From Rhytidiadelphus loreus (taxonomy: Eukaryota; Streptophyta; Bryopsida; Hypnales; Hylocomiaceae): a stretch of DNA of 64,000 bases. Under the pieces are notes generated by a model. The model saw nothing but the letters and a program-made list of their open reading frames with translations, was not told where the DNA came from and did not search any database. This document shows positions 13,431-25,474 of the stretch, one piece after another. The stretch's first letter is position 1. Every line of letters begins with the position of its first letter. Where the stretch lies: the NCBI GenBank assembly GCA_947034895.1, contig OX344763.1, forward strand, positions 77,891,093 to 77,955,092, read 5' to 3'. The position numbers were made by a program, and so were the translations under genes.

Positions 13431-15154
13431 CTCGGGGTTACTGTGCTCATGGTTTCAACTATTCGTCTCTTGCTAGTTATGACCTGAACCTGAAACGTGA
13501 ACTTTCTCCGGCTCTTGTAAAAGTCAGAATCCCTGAGAACTAAGGTCCAAAAAAAACTAAACGTGAGGATGCTTAGCCATAACCTTAGAAAAAACTGCGA
13601 GCTATAACCTTAGAAAAAGCTTGCCGTGAACCTAACTGTGATGGCCGGAATGTTAAAAGAGATGCCGTGAACGTGAGGAACTAAGCATCCGTGAACATGA
13701 GGAACTGAGAACTGAATCTCGAGTTGAATTACAACATTAGCTAGAACGTTGAATTCCCCAGCATAGTCATCTTTTTAATTAGTCAGTTGGATGGTTGTAT
13801 AGATGTGGTTTAGATTCCTGGCACGATTTTGTGCATGAAGTAGTTGCAATCGGAGTATATTTGAATCTGAGAATCGCCAAATGTTCAATATCATGTAGAA
13901 CTTACTGCATCTAGATTGTAAGAAATCCCTGCGCTTTTCTGTGTTCCTACATACAGAGGAATTTTTTTTTTTCTAGTTTGTAACTAAAGTCTTTGTCATC
14001 TAGTTGAATGCGTCATTTCTTTATCCTTTTGGAGATCTGAGATTTCAATTTTCGGAGATTTGGAGATCTAAGATTTGAGATTTTGATTTCAATTTTTGAA
14101 TCCCATTTTGCAAAATGTTGAGACATTGAACCGAAGCCAACTCGAAATCGCAGTCTTGAGCTGTGAGTAAGGAAGAAATCGCAATCTTTAGTTGTGAGGC
14201 AGGTTAAGTTTGGAATGCCAGTTTGAATACCTCAATACCTTTGAACCTTTGTACTTCCCTCTAGTTTTCCAGGTGCATGCCATGTTACAGACTTTATGAA
14301 ACGCATGCATAACCCTATTGCATTGAAGTATTTAGTGCTGATTGTAAGTTTACTATGACTAGGCAATTCTAGGGTATGCTGATCTTGTATGAAATCCACC
14401 TCTTCAAGATCTTAGTAGTTAAGTTTGTTATACGAACAATTTACACATGAATGAACGGAGGCAATATTATATGCTTTTGAGATTCGGTGTCAAATGACTA
14501 CCTAACATATATGCTATGGCAATTTCGAACTAACCCGACTTGTCATCTCCTGCAGAACGTCAGTTTCCGATTTTGAGGGAGCGTGAGCGTCGTCGCTGCA
14601 TTCTCGAGGTGAAGCAGTTCATACTTCAATCATTTCTATTGAGCTGCGTACAGGATTTAAAAGTCTGGTTAGAGGCGCGATGGTATCTTGTGGTTTCCAT
14701 TGTGTGCGTGCATTTCTTGATGTTGCTAATCCAATCATGCATAACTCGTTGTTTACTCATTGTTTGTTTTCCCTTGGTCTCAGGAAGGGTCCTGATATTT
14801 TCGTGATCAGGTGGCCAGAACTGTGAATGTGAAGCTTGAATTCCGAGACTTCTGAAGCTTGAATTGTGAGTTTGAAGCTGAATATGAAGTCTGTATTTTT
14901 AGTCAGAAGCTTAAGCCGGAGTTTGAAACAAAATGTGAAGCTTGAATTTTGAGTCATTTGCTCGGGCTTGCTAGATTGTGAACGATGTGATCAATACGCA
15001 GTTCTTGTTTTCCGTCCCTATCCGTCCCTTATTGTTCTCCATCCCTGCATAATTAATAAGTTATCTGGATATTATTGATTGTCCATTTTCTGTAAAGATT
15101 AAAAAGTTATCTGGATATTTTGTAAATTTGTAAAACTTTGCGTTGCTGTCTCGC
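13431..15154. other. No gene seen
   Basis: Non-coding DNA upstream of the E1 cargo gene. It holds small repeats of GTGAAGCTTGAATT type around 14825-14960. A frame at 14540-14806 has no domain and no counterpart in E2. Confidence 0.5.
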
Positions 15155-16060
15155 GCGATTTAGGTGGGGTAGACCTGAAATGCACAAGCTATACTCTAGC
15201 ATTTTTATTAAAGAAATAAAGTCGATAACAAAAGCAGCACAACAGAAAGATTTTTCGCCTTGTGTAATTCAGGTGGCATCAACCTGAATTGCACAAGCAC
15301 AGTCCATTGCTATTCTAGAAATAATCAAACTATTAATCAGATATTTTTGCTAAAAAACCTAGAACATAGTCAAAAAACAAATAGTAAAATCATAGAGCTA
15401 GTGTGCAATTCAGGTAGCATAGACCTAAAATGTACACAAAAATGTCAGTTGTGAATACATTATGCTCATCTGTTACAGACAAGAAGACACATCCAACCGC
15501 AATCACAGGAAAAAACGCTAACAACCCACATCTAATTTATTTATTTATTTTGAGTATACTTTTGAAAAAACTAACAATCATCAGGTCTCGACGAATCAGG
15601 TAAAGCTAGACTCTAGCATAAATAATCAAAAAATAACAAGGACAACAGAAGCAGAACAACAAAGAGCATTCAAGCCTTAGGTAATTCAGGTGGCATCAAC
15701 CTAAACTGCACAAGCATAGAACAATGCCATTCAATAAATACATTTCCAATATAAACTGTCTAGCTATTGCCTAAAAAATCCAAACAAAGTCATAGCAAAA
15801 AAGAAGTTCATAATAAGGTGCATGTAGGTAGTATGCAATTCAGGTAGTAAAGACTTAATATGCAAATAAATAAAATTTAAGACTTATCCTTCAAAGACAA
15901 GACAACACATGTAATAGCATATACATCCAAAGATTCTAACAAACCACAATTAATTGATAACTTATTCATAAATAGACAAAATAAAAAATAAGTCCGAAAT
16001 GAGCAATTCAGGTCGCACCCACCTAAATTGTGCACGTGAATATCCTCTAGAAAAAAATAG
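15155..16060. promoter_or_regulatory. E1-type palindrome array upstream of cargo gene
   Basis: Seven or more palindromes with the same arms as at 4440-5560 lie near 15160, 15264, 15402, 15595, 15682, 15833 and 15998. The copy at 15264 is nearly perfect (TAATTCAGGT, 7 bp, ACCTGAATTGCA). They are spaced 70-190 bp apart and end about 100 bp before the cargo gene start. Confidence 0.75.
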
Positions 16061-16164
16061 GTTGTCATTCCAAGTTCCCTTTCACAAAGCTCAAAAAATC
16101 TATCAAAACAAAACCATGTTAATAGGTTAGAAAAATAAAATGTAATTTCTATTTATTTTGCAGC

Positions 16165-17601
16165 ATGGAGGACCAAGTTGAAAATCTAAATGCGTACTTC
16201 AAAAGGAGCACAACAAAGACTCCTGAAGTCGACGACGAGGATGAGATGATGGACGATGGAGATTACTGGGAGTTCAAGGACCCTAAGGAAGTGGAATCCT
16301 GGGGTCTGGCAATGATTCCTTTCATGGACCACTTTCATTTTACTATGAAGTACACAAATGCTCAAATGTATATTCCAATCTCGTTTCACGAGAGAGTGAA
16401 GGACGTCATCTACGACATTTATCCACAAATTCTCATACGATGTGTCACAACGAAGATGGGGGTCCAGAGCAATGAACCATATCACTTCACCATTCTTGTA
16501 AACTCTGACAAGATCAACTTCAACATGATGCCCCTTCTTAAGAGTTTGGAGCCCACCCCATACAACAATGAAATTAAGCAACTGGAGAAGAAGGTGGACG
16601 ATGGGTATTACTGCAATCAGGATGGATCACTGCTGACCGGGAAGAGACTGTGTGAAAAAATACGACTGTTGTTAAACTCCTTCGAGGTCCTCAAGGAAAA
16701 GCATGCCATGCAAAAGTCTTTCATGGCTTCTCGCACAATTTCAGTGGAAACAGCAAGCCAAGCGGGAAGTCAACTTTCCATGGGAAACCAAGGGACTGGA
16801 TCACAGGGGCGAGGTACAAGGAACAAAAAACCTCCACTAACACATGGAACACGAGGGAGTCCCCTGGCGTCAACGTCTGCCAAAAAGCAAATTGATCGAA
16901 CATCAGAACAATCTGGACAAGGAGAGTTGAGCTATGCGGACATGATGCTTAATGTTCCACAAGCATTAAATACCGAGCGAAAACCAGATTACAAGGTCGT
17001 TAGTGCGGTGTACCGAAAGTATTGGGAAACATGCTCAAGCGCGTACATTCTTCTTGTTGACGTGAAGAAAGAACTTCCACTGAAGCAACTCATTCAAGCA
17101 CCACCAGAGTTCAACATACGGGTCCTCGAAGACAAAATGGTTAGGGATATGATGAACTGGCTTGTCAACATTCCTGACAAGAGTGCTAAGCAAACCCTCT
17201 GCGTTATGCCCGTTAATCAAGTGCAAAAGCCGGAGAGGTGGGAAGACATTGCAGATGGTGAATTCTACATCATCAACGGTCAGCACAGCATTGTGGCGAG
17301 CAGGCTGATGTTGGATGAAGAAAGTGGAATTGACAGAGAGACTAGCGAGCAATTCGAGAAGTGGAATTGCTTCATTGTTTGGTCTGATAATGCTGAGCAG
17401 TTGCGGTCGATTTCAGCTTACTATAACCGCACCAATCACTTCCAGGCGATTCAACCATCATGGGCAACAAACATTCTCGGAGCCCGGACAGTGTGGGTGA
17501 AGATGGGGAGTTCAAAAAATCCCAAAGAGGCAGCTGCAGTAGGGACTGTGACAATTACAAAAAGAACTAGAGAATCAATGCGAGAGACAACAAAATTCAG
17601 G
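16165..17601 (+). CDS. E1 cargo gene, exon 1: ParB-like region
   Basis: Open reading of 479 codons from ATG just after a CAG acceptor-like site, ending at AGG before GTGTGT, phase 0. The start matches the E2 copy (MEDQVENL versus MEAQVAGL). Around 17270-17300 the protein has GEFYIINGQHSIVASR, resembling the conserved NG-H-R core of ParB/Srx-type domains, followed by WNCFIVW and ISAYYNRTNHFQ. The first 400 residues match nothing I recognise. Conservation with the E2 exon shows the frame is real. Function in DNA binding or partition is inference from the motif only; a general Srx/ParB-fold enzyme is an alternative. Confidence 0.75.
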
Positions 17602-17791
17602 GTGTGTAATTCAGGTCCCTTAGAGCTGAATTGCTCAATTGTTTTTTGCATTGTCATTAAGTGTGCAAATCAGGTCCCGTAGAGCTGAATTGCTCACTTG
17701 CTTTGTGCATTGTAATTGTTTTGCATAAAATGACTACATTAGAATTCTTTAAAACTTGATTATTGATTCTCAAGTGCTCAACTTCATGTAG
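17602..17791 (+). other. E1 cargo gene intron 1 with two palindromes
   Basis: Bounded by a GT donor and a TGTAG acceptor. It contains two E1-type palindromes (about 17606 and 17664) with arms AATTCAGGT-like and AGCTGAATTGC. The corresponding E2 intron holds E2-type palindromes instead. Confidence 0.7.
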
Positions 17792-19143
17792 GCTTTTGAA
17801 AAAGCAATGCACCAACGTTTTGCAATGATCGATGTCAATAAAAATCACATGACCGCTAAGAGAAAAGGTGCAGACGAGAAGCTAAAACTCGTCAACGAAC
17901 TCAAGATTATAACCGCACCGGACGAAGTTTACAATTTGTGGAGCGAAGTCATTTCGAATGCAGCACATGGGGAGCTCTTTGATCCTGATACCTTGATGAA
18001 GTTCAACGAGAAAGAGAACTGGAAATAAGAGAGCTGCTCCCTCAGCCGTGACTTCTTCAAGCCTCTCGGAAATCTCAGCTAGAATGACCTCGAGAAGCTG
18101 GCAAAACACATCCTCAACCAATCCGGACCCAAGCGCACTAAAGATTATCCAAAGGTGACTATTAAGACCACAACTTTGGTGCTTGACAATTGCTACAATA
18201 CAAAGGAGTGGGTCGAAAGGCGCAAACGGAAGCAGCTAGTGAAAAAAGCACTCCAAAAAATTGACCCTGACCTCGGATTATTCAACGCAAATGGAGAACT
18301 CATTGCTGCAAACTGGAGGGAATTCAAGCGAAGTCACAGCATTACAAGTGCGACAATGAATCTCCTCGTAGAGAGGCCCGGGGATAAATTCTTTGGAACT
18401 GGAAAGCAACTCAAGGCCAAAAACATGTCCGCGGAGCAGATATCACCACGAGCGGCAAAGTTCTTCAAGGTTTTCCTGCAGAGGAAAAAAACTTTAAAAT
18501 GCAAACTGGGATTGCATACTTGAGACCCTATAGCATTGGCAAAAACACGTGGTCGAAGTGGCCCCCAAAGGCATGGAACGCGGAGACCCAAAACCAGATA
18601 ATGCTAGGCGTCATTGACTTCAGAAGTATTCCAGGGGCCTTAAAGAAAGAGAAGTCCAGTATCAAGAATCCTTTCTTCAACGTAGTCCTCACCTCCATGC
18701 AGAATGAGAAGAGTCCTCTACTTGAAGATATCAAGTCCTGGCTATTTATTTGTGCCGACGAAGTAGATCAGACACAAGTGTTGGCATACGTGGAGAAAAA
18801 TGAGGTCCTCAAAACCTTCAACTTGAATTTTGCCGACTATTACCCGGCCAAAAATGAACGCTTGATGGACTTGCCCGCAAACAGCGCCAAGGCATTGAAA
18901 AAAGTTCTTTTGATATTTCTTCAAAGTCCAGTCAACAATATGAAGGCCAAAATACAAGCAGAGTTCGTAGCTCCCGATACGTCCGTATATAGAGATGCAA
19001 GAAAGTATAATGAGCTTCCATTTTGCATATATAATATGGAGCTTAGGATGGAATTCTACCTTTGGGTAGTGCAAACGTTTTGCCATCCCAAATCAAGTGT
19101 GCTCTCGGTGTTTGCTGGAGCAAAATTGACATGTGCAGCGTTG
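17792..19143 (+). pseudogene. E1 cargo gene, exon 2: unknown domain, damaged
   Basis: Begins AFEKAMHQRFAMID after the acceptor and ends KLTCAAL before GTAAGT. It aligns along its length with the E2 exon split by the copia element (matching blocks MIDVNKN/MIDIKKN, FKVFLQ, VIDF, CNMELRMEFYL-like, KLTCAA). Lesions are a TAA at 18026, a TAG near 18081, and a frameshift at an A7 run near 18486-18492, after which the frame from 18499 continues to the donor. No known domain recognised. An intact copy of this exon is not present in the window. Confidence 0.8.
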
Positions 19144-19360
19144 GTAAGTAACATTTTGCATTTTAGGGCACTCCCACCTAAATTGCACACCATTGCTCAT
19201 AAAATCTCTGCTTTAGTTATTCTTCTTTTATTTCCGTTGTACTTCATTTCAGGTTGCACCTACCTAAATTGCACGCTATTTGAAAGATTTCTAGATAAAT
19301 TCAAATCATGTATTTGAATGCTTAAATCACTAAATGCCTCTTCATGTCAACGCCATGCAG
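19144..19360 (+). other. E1 cargo gene intron 2 with palindromes
   Basis: GTAAGT donor and ATGCAG acceptor. It contains E1-type palindromic copies near 19160 and 19248 (ATTTCAGGTTGCACCTACCT followed by AAATTGCACG). Equivalent introns in E2 and E3 contain their own palindrome types. Confidence 0.7.
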
Positions 19361-20362
19361 ATGAGCGGTATGAATGTGTATGCATCAGTTCCCGATATTG
19401 AATCAGATATATGGAGCGACGCTATTACTAAGGCAATTATGTTAGACAAAGACGATTTCTTGGATACAGGGTATCACGTTGATGAGGCACAGTATCCCAC
19501 GGTTCCGGCGTCGCAAACAACGTCAAGAACGATAAACAGAAAATCAGCTACAGGTTCCCCAAGTAGCCGCGCAAGCAAAAAACAAGTGGTAGTCGATGAA
19601 GATGACGAGGAAGAAGATGAGGATGAGCAAGAAGATGACAGTCTCGAAGCAATGCCCACGCCAGGTGCGCGTTCATCGCAAGACATTCCGGGCTCATCAA
19701 CTTCATCAGATTTGCCTTCACCAACTGTTGAGGCTGCATTTCCACCCTCTCCTGTGACTCAAAAACCCTTGGCAAAAAAAAGAAGGGTAGACGCAATGGA
19801 TACCCTTGCGCAGACCTTGGCGTTTGTAATGCAGCAGCAAGAAAACATTCGACTTGAGAATTTGAACGAACGGGCGGAAAACAAGAGACTCCACGAGGAG
19901 TCGAACAAGAGGATCGAAGGCCTTACAAAGAGTTTTATGAATGAGATAAAGCAAAACAGGGAAATGTGGCAAAATTATATTACCGTCAGGCAAGCCACAC
20001 CATTAGCAACGTTGGATCCCGCCTCAACTTCCCAAGTTCTTCTTCTCCAAAATCAACCCTCCGTGTCAAGTGACGGCGCAATTTCCATTCCGTAGGGTGT
20101 TGAAGCAATAGTGCCTCCTCTTCCTCCTGGAGGACCAGTGCTTGATCCTCCTCCACCAGAAGAAGTTGTTCAAAGTCCTAAGGCACCATCCCAACATGCA
20201 GATGCCACGGTAGAAGAGAGTGTATGTGTTGACGTCAAAACACCAACAAAGACGACAGAGGTTGATGAGATAGGGCACAACCTGCAAGTGGAAACACTTG
20301 AAGTAGTACAAGAGAGTGAAGGCGTTTCCACCGACGTTCAACAAGCAGGTTGTGCCTTGTAA
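19361..20362 (+). CDS. E1 cargo gene, exon 3: DDFLD acidic/coiled-coil region
   Basis: Starts ATG immediately after CAG, as in E2 and E3. A conserved KDDFLD motif is followed by an Asp/Glu-rich run (VVVDEDDEEEDEDEQEDDS), a basic KKRRVDAMD patch that may be a nuclear localisation signal, and a long charged helix (about 19850-19990) predicted to form a coiled coil. A TAG occurs at 20093-20095, after which the frame stays open to TAA at 20360. A conserved CAG|GTTGTGCC donor at 20348, phase 1, allows splicing to exon 4. E3 carries a TAG at almost the same place. Probable nuclear protein segment; function unknown. Confidence 0.7.
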
Positions 20363-20576
20363 TCACTCGATGTCATTTGTTTCAGCTCGACTCGAGCTGA
20401 TTTGATGTACATAGAGCATAGATAGTAGAATCGTGTTTTGTAAGATGAACTTCTAGGACATTGAACTACTTTGTTTGGAGCTTGAAAACTCATTTTTGTA
20501 TGACCAAACTCATTTTCTTGAGGCAGTTATATATTGATTTCTTACAAAATATGATTTCATATTTACTGAATCGCAG

Positions 20577-21738
20577 GGCTTGTGAGTTTGACAAATTTAT
20601 CCGATCCTACCTCACCTTCACATCCGTCATCCCTTCCACACATGACAGTCGATGATATTCCTCGAAACTTTGAAAACGCATCACGCGAAGAAAAGAAGAA
20701 GGTCAATCCTTCTAGATTGACGACAACATTGCATGATAATTCCCTAGCTACCGGTGAATCCTCCCAGAAGCAGGTATGGTTCGATTCATATTCTATCTAT
20801 CCTACATTCTATAGGTAGACTTTGTTGTTTGTACACTTATAATTCTCAAGGATTTTGTTCTCTGTTATGTCGTCATGAACCTTCGATGAAGCCGTAGACA
20901 ATCGTAACCGTTTCCACATTCGTTCGTTTGATAGCAGGGATTTGGCCCTCCATCTCGTCATGAAGGATCTTCGGAGGTTGTCAATCGACCATTCAGGTCC
21001 AGGGTTGCGGAGAAGTGGGTCAATGTTATCCTGGACCTAAATGGCATTCTATGTGTCTGCAAAGATTGGAAGTCGAAGGGGTTGTCTCACAAAAAACTCA
21101 GGAACTCCTCAAAACCGCACTCGGCAACCGAACCCGCTCTAGTGGGACCCAAAGCTGTGTGGGTGCGACCCAATTGCTCCAAATTTCTTTCAGAGATAGG
21201 AAAAATTGCAGTCATCTCAGTGTGGAGCTCCATGAAGAAGTCCACTACTGAATTGATATGCAAGTATCTCTTTCGAGACGTACATGAACCCTTTCTTATT
21301 CTTGGGCAGGATGCATGTGACACAATTAAACACAGAGATAAATCAGGAAGGCTAACCACTTTCAAGGAGGCAGCGACTGATAAAAATTTGTTTCTTAAGA
21401 ATCTTGATACATTGTTCAAGGGTTCCAGAGGAAGCTTCGCAAGTGACAATACTATTGTAATCGACGATAGCCCAACAAAACACATAACGAACAAGCCTGA
21501 TAATGTAGTACTACCAGAGTCATGGAGCTATAGGGGAAACGGCCCAAAAGACACTTTTCTATTTGATGTATTGCTTCCCTGGTTTCAACGTTTGCACGCT
21601 TTTGGCAATCAAGGGTTGATATCATTTAGGGAAAATGGTCCTGGAAGAATTGGGCGGCGGATGCTTTGCGACGAGAGGAATCGGAAGGAGTACGATAGAA
21701 TTATGGATGCAATTCGTGCATCCTCTTGTGCTAGTTAG
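20577..21738 (+). CDS. E1 cargo exons 4-5: FCP1/NLI-IF-like HAD domain
   Basis: Exon 4 (20577-20773) follows a CGCAG acceptor and joins in phase 0 to exon 5 (20938-21738). Exon 5 has the order of a CTD-phosphatase-like HAD domain: NVILDLNGILC at about 21022, VWSSM at about 21218, LGQD...KHRDKSGR with the motif III Lys/Arg region, and IVIDDSP at about 21457. The nucleophile block reads D-L-N-G instead of the usual DxDGT, so the second Asp is Asn. E2 and E3 share this change. The end SSCAS-stop matches E3 in position. Either a separate gene, or the C-terminal part of one five-exon protein with the upstream exons; compatible splice phases in E1 and E2 favour the latter. Confidence 0.8.
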
Positions 21739-21957
21739 GCAAGGGCTTTGACGTGTGTAGTTGACATGGGACCAATTTGCCATTTTAGCTCGGCACAACC
21801 TGATATGTACATTGTTGATTATATATGTATGAATGAAAGTTCTGTTCTCGGTGTACAACTTCAACTGTGCAGCTGGATTGAATTTGGCTCTAGTACATTG
21901 TGTTTTATTCATGTTTGCACTTCATGACCTTTCATTTGAATATGGAATTTGTTTCAG
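21739..21957 (+). other. Spacer between HAD and GYSRGP genes
   Basis: Contains a degenerate palindrome near 21787 (TTTAGCTCGGCACAACCTGA) and ends at a TTTCAG acceptor just before the next coding exon. Confidence 0.45.
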
Positions 21958-21960
21958 ATT

Positions 21961-22575
21961 ATGAGCAGCACATCAACCCATGTTGTAGAAGGTGGCCTTG
22001 CTTGCGCAGCGTCCGTGGATTCTATTATGGACTATGGACAATACGTAATATTGAGCACCGGAAACTTCCTTTGCTCAGCGGCTACAGCAAATTCCACAAT
22101 GGACTTTTCAACACAACCTATGGATGATAACGTGGTGGACAGTCCCCCAAGTGGAAGGCCACGTCCGCCACTATCTTGCTCCCTGTCTCCTCTGAGGTCT
22201 ACAAGTCATCCTACTTCTTCGTTGCCCTCCGATAGAGTGCCTCCAAGGAAACTTTACGGGGATATTGATTGTTCATTCCATCCAGCAACATTGAAGTCCG
22301 AGGTACCAATGCGTACATGCCCGACACTCCCTCCTATTGCACCATTGCTTCCACATCAACGAGCATTGTCTGAAGGGTATCAAATGAAGCGTTCACATGG
22401 TGAAGTCTCTTGTAGTTGTTGCTCTATTCCAACATGGGATGCGTGGGAGCGGAAGTCATTGAAATTGCAGCGGCGTCAATTCAGTCGTGAATACCGGAAG
22501 ATGGACAATGGATATAGTAGAGGACCGGAAATTTTGAAGGCATTGGAGAAGCTAAAGAGTAAATCTCACACATGA
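21961..22575 (+). CDS. E1 GYSRGP-motif protein
   Basis: Open frame of 204 residues beginning ATG three bases after a TTTCAG acceptor, so a leader intron is likely. The N-terminal half has MDYGQYVILSTGNFLCSA and a (S)TMDF...DDNVVDSPP block. The C-terminus is the best conserved part: PTWDAWERKSLKLQRRQ, then NGYSRGPEILKALEK. Versions in E2 and E3 keep W.WE.RS...QRRE and GYS.GP.ILKA. Basic, Ser/Pro-rich and without membrane segments, so probably nuclear. I do not recognise the family. It is always last in the cargo, nearest the element end. This copy looks intact. Confidence 0.75.
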   Translation: MSSTSTHVVEGGLACAASVDSIMDYGQYVILSTGNFLCSAATANSTMDFSTQPMDDNVVDSPPSGRPRPPLSCSLSPLRSTSHPTSSLPSDRVPPRKLYGDIDCSFHPATLKSEVPMRTCPTLPPIAPLLPHQRALSEGYQMKRSHGEVSCSCCSIPTWDAWERKSLKLQRRQFSREYRKMDNGYSRGPEILKALEKLKSKSHT

Positions 22576-22653
22576 GACTTGTTCATATAATTCACTAGAT
22601 TTACGTAGACCAATAATAATGGTATAGAGATATTTTGTAGTTCAAACACATAG

Positions 22654-22678
22654 AACATCATATTCATTAAAATGGGAG
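22654..22678 (+). repeat. E2 terminal inverted repeat, cargo side
   Basis: Reads AACATCATATTCATTA then AAATGGGAG. The next bases, GTTTTCCA(A/C)TGAAAT, are shared with the E1 cargo-side end (reverse strand of about 46998-47042) and, more loosely, with E3 at 59537. Confidence 0.9.
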
Positions 22679-22970
22679 TTTTCCAATGAAATAGGAGTTC
22701 TACAAGCTTAATAAACTAAGAACGCAAGAAGAATTTTATACACACAAACACAAGATAAGATAAGATAAGAATACATAAACAAACAAATACACAAACTATT
22801 TCCAAAAGTAAGATCATAATGGCATATGATTGTGTTATACTCAACATTATGGTAGCTTGAACATGATGCTAACTCTACATACTATGACTACGACCTACTC
22901 TTCAAAATCTGCATTGCTTTTAATATTTCCTAAACATCATGCTAACTCTATACACTATTAACTCTATATA

Positions 22971-23658
22971 CTATGACTGTGACCTACTCTTCAAAATTTG
23001 CATTGCCTTTAATATTTCAGGCCCTCAACTATATCCAGTACTTTTAGCAGATAATTGGCGCGCATTCTCTCGTCGTTGTTTCTTCACGGACCTCCACTCC
23101 CAAGCATTCCACCTACCACAATAAAGAGGAGGCAATCCATCATCTCTTTTGCATTGTCGTTTTACGATATCCAAAGAAGACAAACGAGGTAGTGTGCCTT
23201 CAACTACTGCAGTCCGTTTCTCCATTTGTATACTCTTAACGCCCTTTGAAGTGTTTCCCAACATGGTAGACATTGAATCCTGCACCTGCCAAAACCAATA
23301 AAATAAGACGTTCATAACCTACAACAACTATAAAGCAAAACATAAAGAAAGATATTTTTGCACACACATTTCACTCAATCAATGATAACACACCTTCTCA
23401 ACGGCCACCACACCCACTTCTTCATCATAGAGCCTCCTCTGCGTTTCTAGATTCACCATGGACCGATCCCGTGGAGTTTGCGAACGGGATTTCAAAGGAG
23501 ATGGAGAGTGCACTAATTTGGGGCGCTTCCCTCCGTTGGGAGGGCTATCAACAACGCCATCATCTATGTCCATCATTGAAAAATCCATTGTTGATTGTGC
23601 GGTAGCCTCTGAATATATGACATGCCGAATTACAGGAGCCATAGCATTCCGTAACTCC
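22971..23658 (-). pseudogene. E2 GYSRGP-motif gene, two exons, one stop
   Basis: Exon 1 runs from about 23658 to 23394 (STMDF...DDGVVDSPPN block, ends EK before GTGTGT). Exon 2 starts at 23279 after GTGCAG and contains WNAWEWRSVKKQRRE and GYS. A TGA replaces the Arg codon in GYSRGP (CGA or AGA in relatives), after which GPEILKAMQ is still readable to TAG at 22971. The last 45-50 bp are duplicated imperfectly downstream at about 22875-22930. Confidence 0.7.
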
Positions 23659-23759
23659 TGGGCACAACACAGAGATATTCCACTCCAAATATGAATTGTA
23701 TTTGATAAAACAATAATAATTACATTTTAAGGCGTACCCTCTCACCACAACTACGTCGT

Positions 23760-24707
23760 CTACAAATTTCTAGATTTCCTATAGACATCATTCCGGAGGC
23801 GGACAAGGACGGAAATAGATGTCTTCTTTGGTGAGCTCCTTGCGCGTTGTTGCACGCGTCGTGCGTGGTTCCAGCAAAGGAATGACACGCCCGAAATCAT
23901 CCACTTTTCATTTAGTATGAAGTCTATTAGAGACCGCGAGCGCCCTCTAAAGTTCCCTGTACATGGATTGGTCGAGATGATGCTTGAGGTGAATCCCCCC
24001 ACAGCATTGTCTCTACGGAAAGAAAAAAATTCCCACGGCCTCTCTACATGCAGTCTTCTAATCCAAGGCAGGAGTTCAAATATGAGAACCCCGTCTCTCG
24101 ACCCCTGTCCGACAAAACACCACGAGTTTAGGAGCACTATGTTCGAGGGATCATTCATGAAGTGTTTCTCTGGGCTGTCATCCACTATTATAGTATTCTC
24201 CGGCGTGAAGATGGACCCCTTTAGTTTGTACAACCTCTCCAATGGCTTGAGAAACAGGTCCTTGTGCGATCCCCTCAACCTGTAGTTCTTTAGCATGCCA
24301 TTCCCGTCTCTGAATTTCATGACGGTACATTGTTCTTGGCCCAGGACACCGAAGGGGGGCGTCAAGCCGTGGAAGAGAAAATCAACAGCGAGCTGGGCGT
24401 ACCATTGATCCATGGAGCTCTAGATTACGACATTCGCGAAGGAGGTCAACTCCCGCACGAACCTTCTTACATGGGGTCGGAAAGTGACCCTTTCCATCGG
24501 GAAGATGAACCCCTCCGCTCTCGGGACTACTTCATAAAGAGAGCACACTCTCCTTTCTTTTATGTGATATCTCATATCATCACAAAAGCACAGAAGTCCA
24601 TTCAGATCTAGAACGACATTGAGCCATTTCTTATTGAATCTGGATGTGAACGGACTACGAATTTGAACATCCGCCATTAAATCACCTACGATCCCCTCAC
24701 TAGCACC
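23760..24707 (-). pseudogene. E2 HAD-domain exon, one stop
   Basis: Starts after a GAGCAG acceptor. Blocks: KWLNVVLDLNGLLC, FANVVI-stop-SSMD, LGQEQCTVMKFRDGNG and IIVDDSPEKH. The Trp of the VWSS block in E1 is TAG here (24420-24422). The DLNG variant is again present. The C-terminus after SFRRDN diverges from E1 and E3 and is longer. A role as phosphatase is uncertain because of the Asn substitution. Confidence 0.75.
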
Positions 24708-24852
24708 CTGCTCATAAGGAACAGAGACAAATCGAAAATTAAACCAAGGCAAAGTCGATAGGGAAGGCGAAAAACAACCAATGTATTCAAACCAATGTCA
24801 GACACAGCGACCACGACGACACATACTACTACATACAAGACAAAGTACGTAC

Positions 24853-25268
24853 CGCATCTTCCACCGAGACTTCGGGAGGCGACATTTCTGTATCTTGCTG
24901 TTCATCGCAAGGAACATCATCCGTCACCACCTCAGCAACACCCGGAATAACTTTGAGCACTTCAGGTTCATGGGCAATGATTTCCTGCATCTCAGGAACT
25001 TCAGGGATGACTTCCATACCCTCCTGGACTTCCTGAATGACTTCGATAATATGAGGGACTTCTGGAATGACTTCGAGCACCTCAGTGTCATGACCTGTAA
25101 GGTCATCATCCTTGATTTGCTCTTCCGCAGGACTCGTCTCATGTGGCGGATCATCGTTGACATCCACAGACTCGTGAATCACGTGTTGAAGGGATGCCTC
25201 TGGCATAGTGTTTGTAGCATCGGAGGAAACATGGAGAGCAACATTTGTGACACACATGGAGGTCCCCA
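24853..25268 (-). CDS. E2 cargo exon 4, acidic valine-rich linker
   Basis: Bounded by a TCCGCAG acceptor and a GCG|GTACGT donor. It encodes an acidic, low-complexity linker with repeated EV(L/P)EVIPEV units. It is longer than the E1 exon 4 but holds the same position and phase. No domain recognised. Confidence 0.6.
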
Positions 25269-25474
25269 CTGCGGAATTCAAGCCAGACAATGATTTGTGA
25301 GAAACAAATATATTACAATGTCTCTATGAAAGAGAAAATGGTACAATACTTGCAATGGACTATGAAAACTCAGCCTATTTTGCTAATCACCGTTCTAAAC
25401 TGTCCATGAAAACTCGGAAGCAATTCAACTCGAATCGAGTTGAAACGGAGGCTCAGGGAGTCACATGGAACAAC

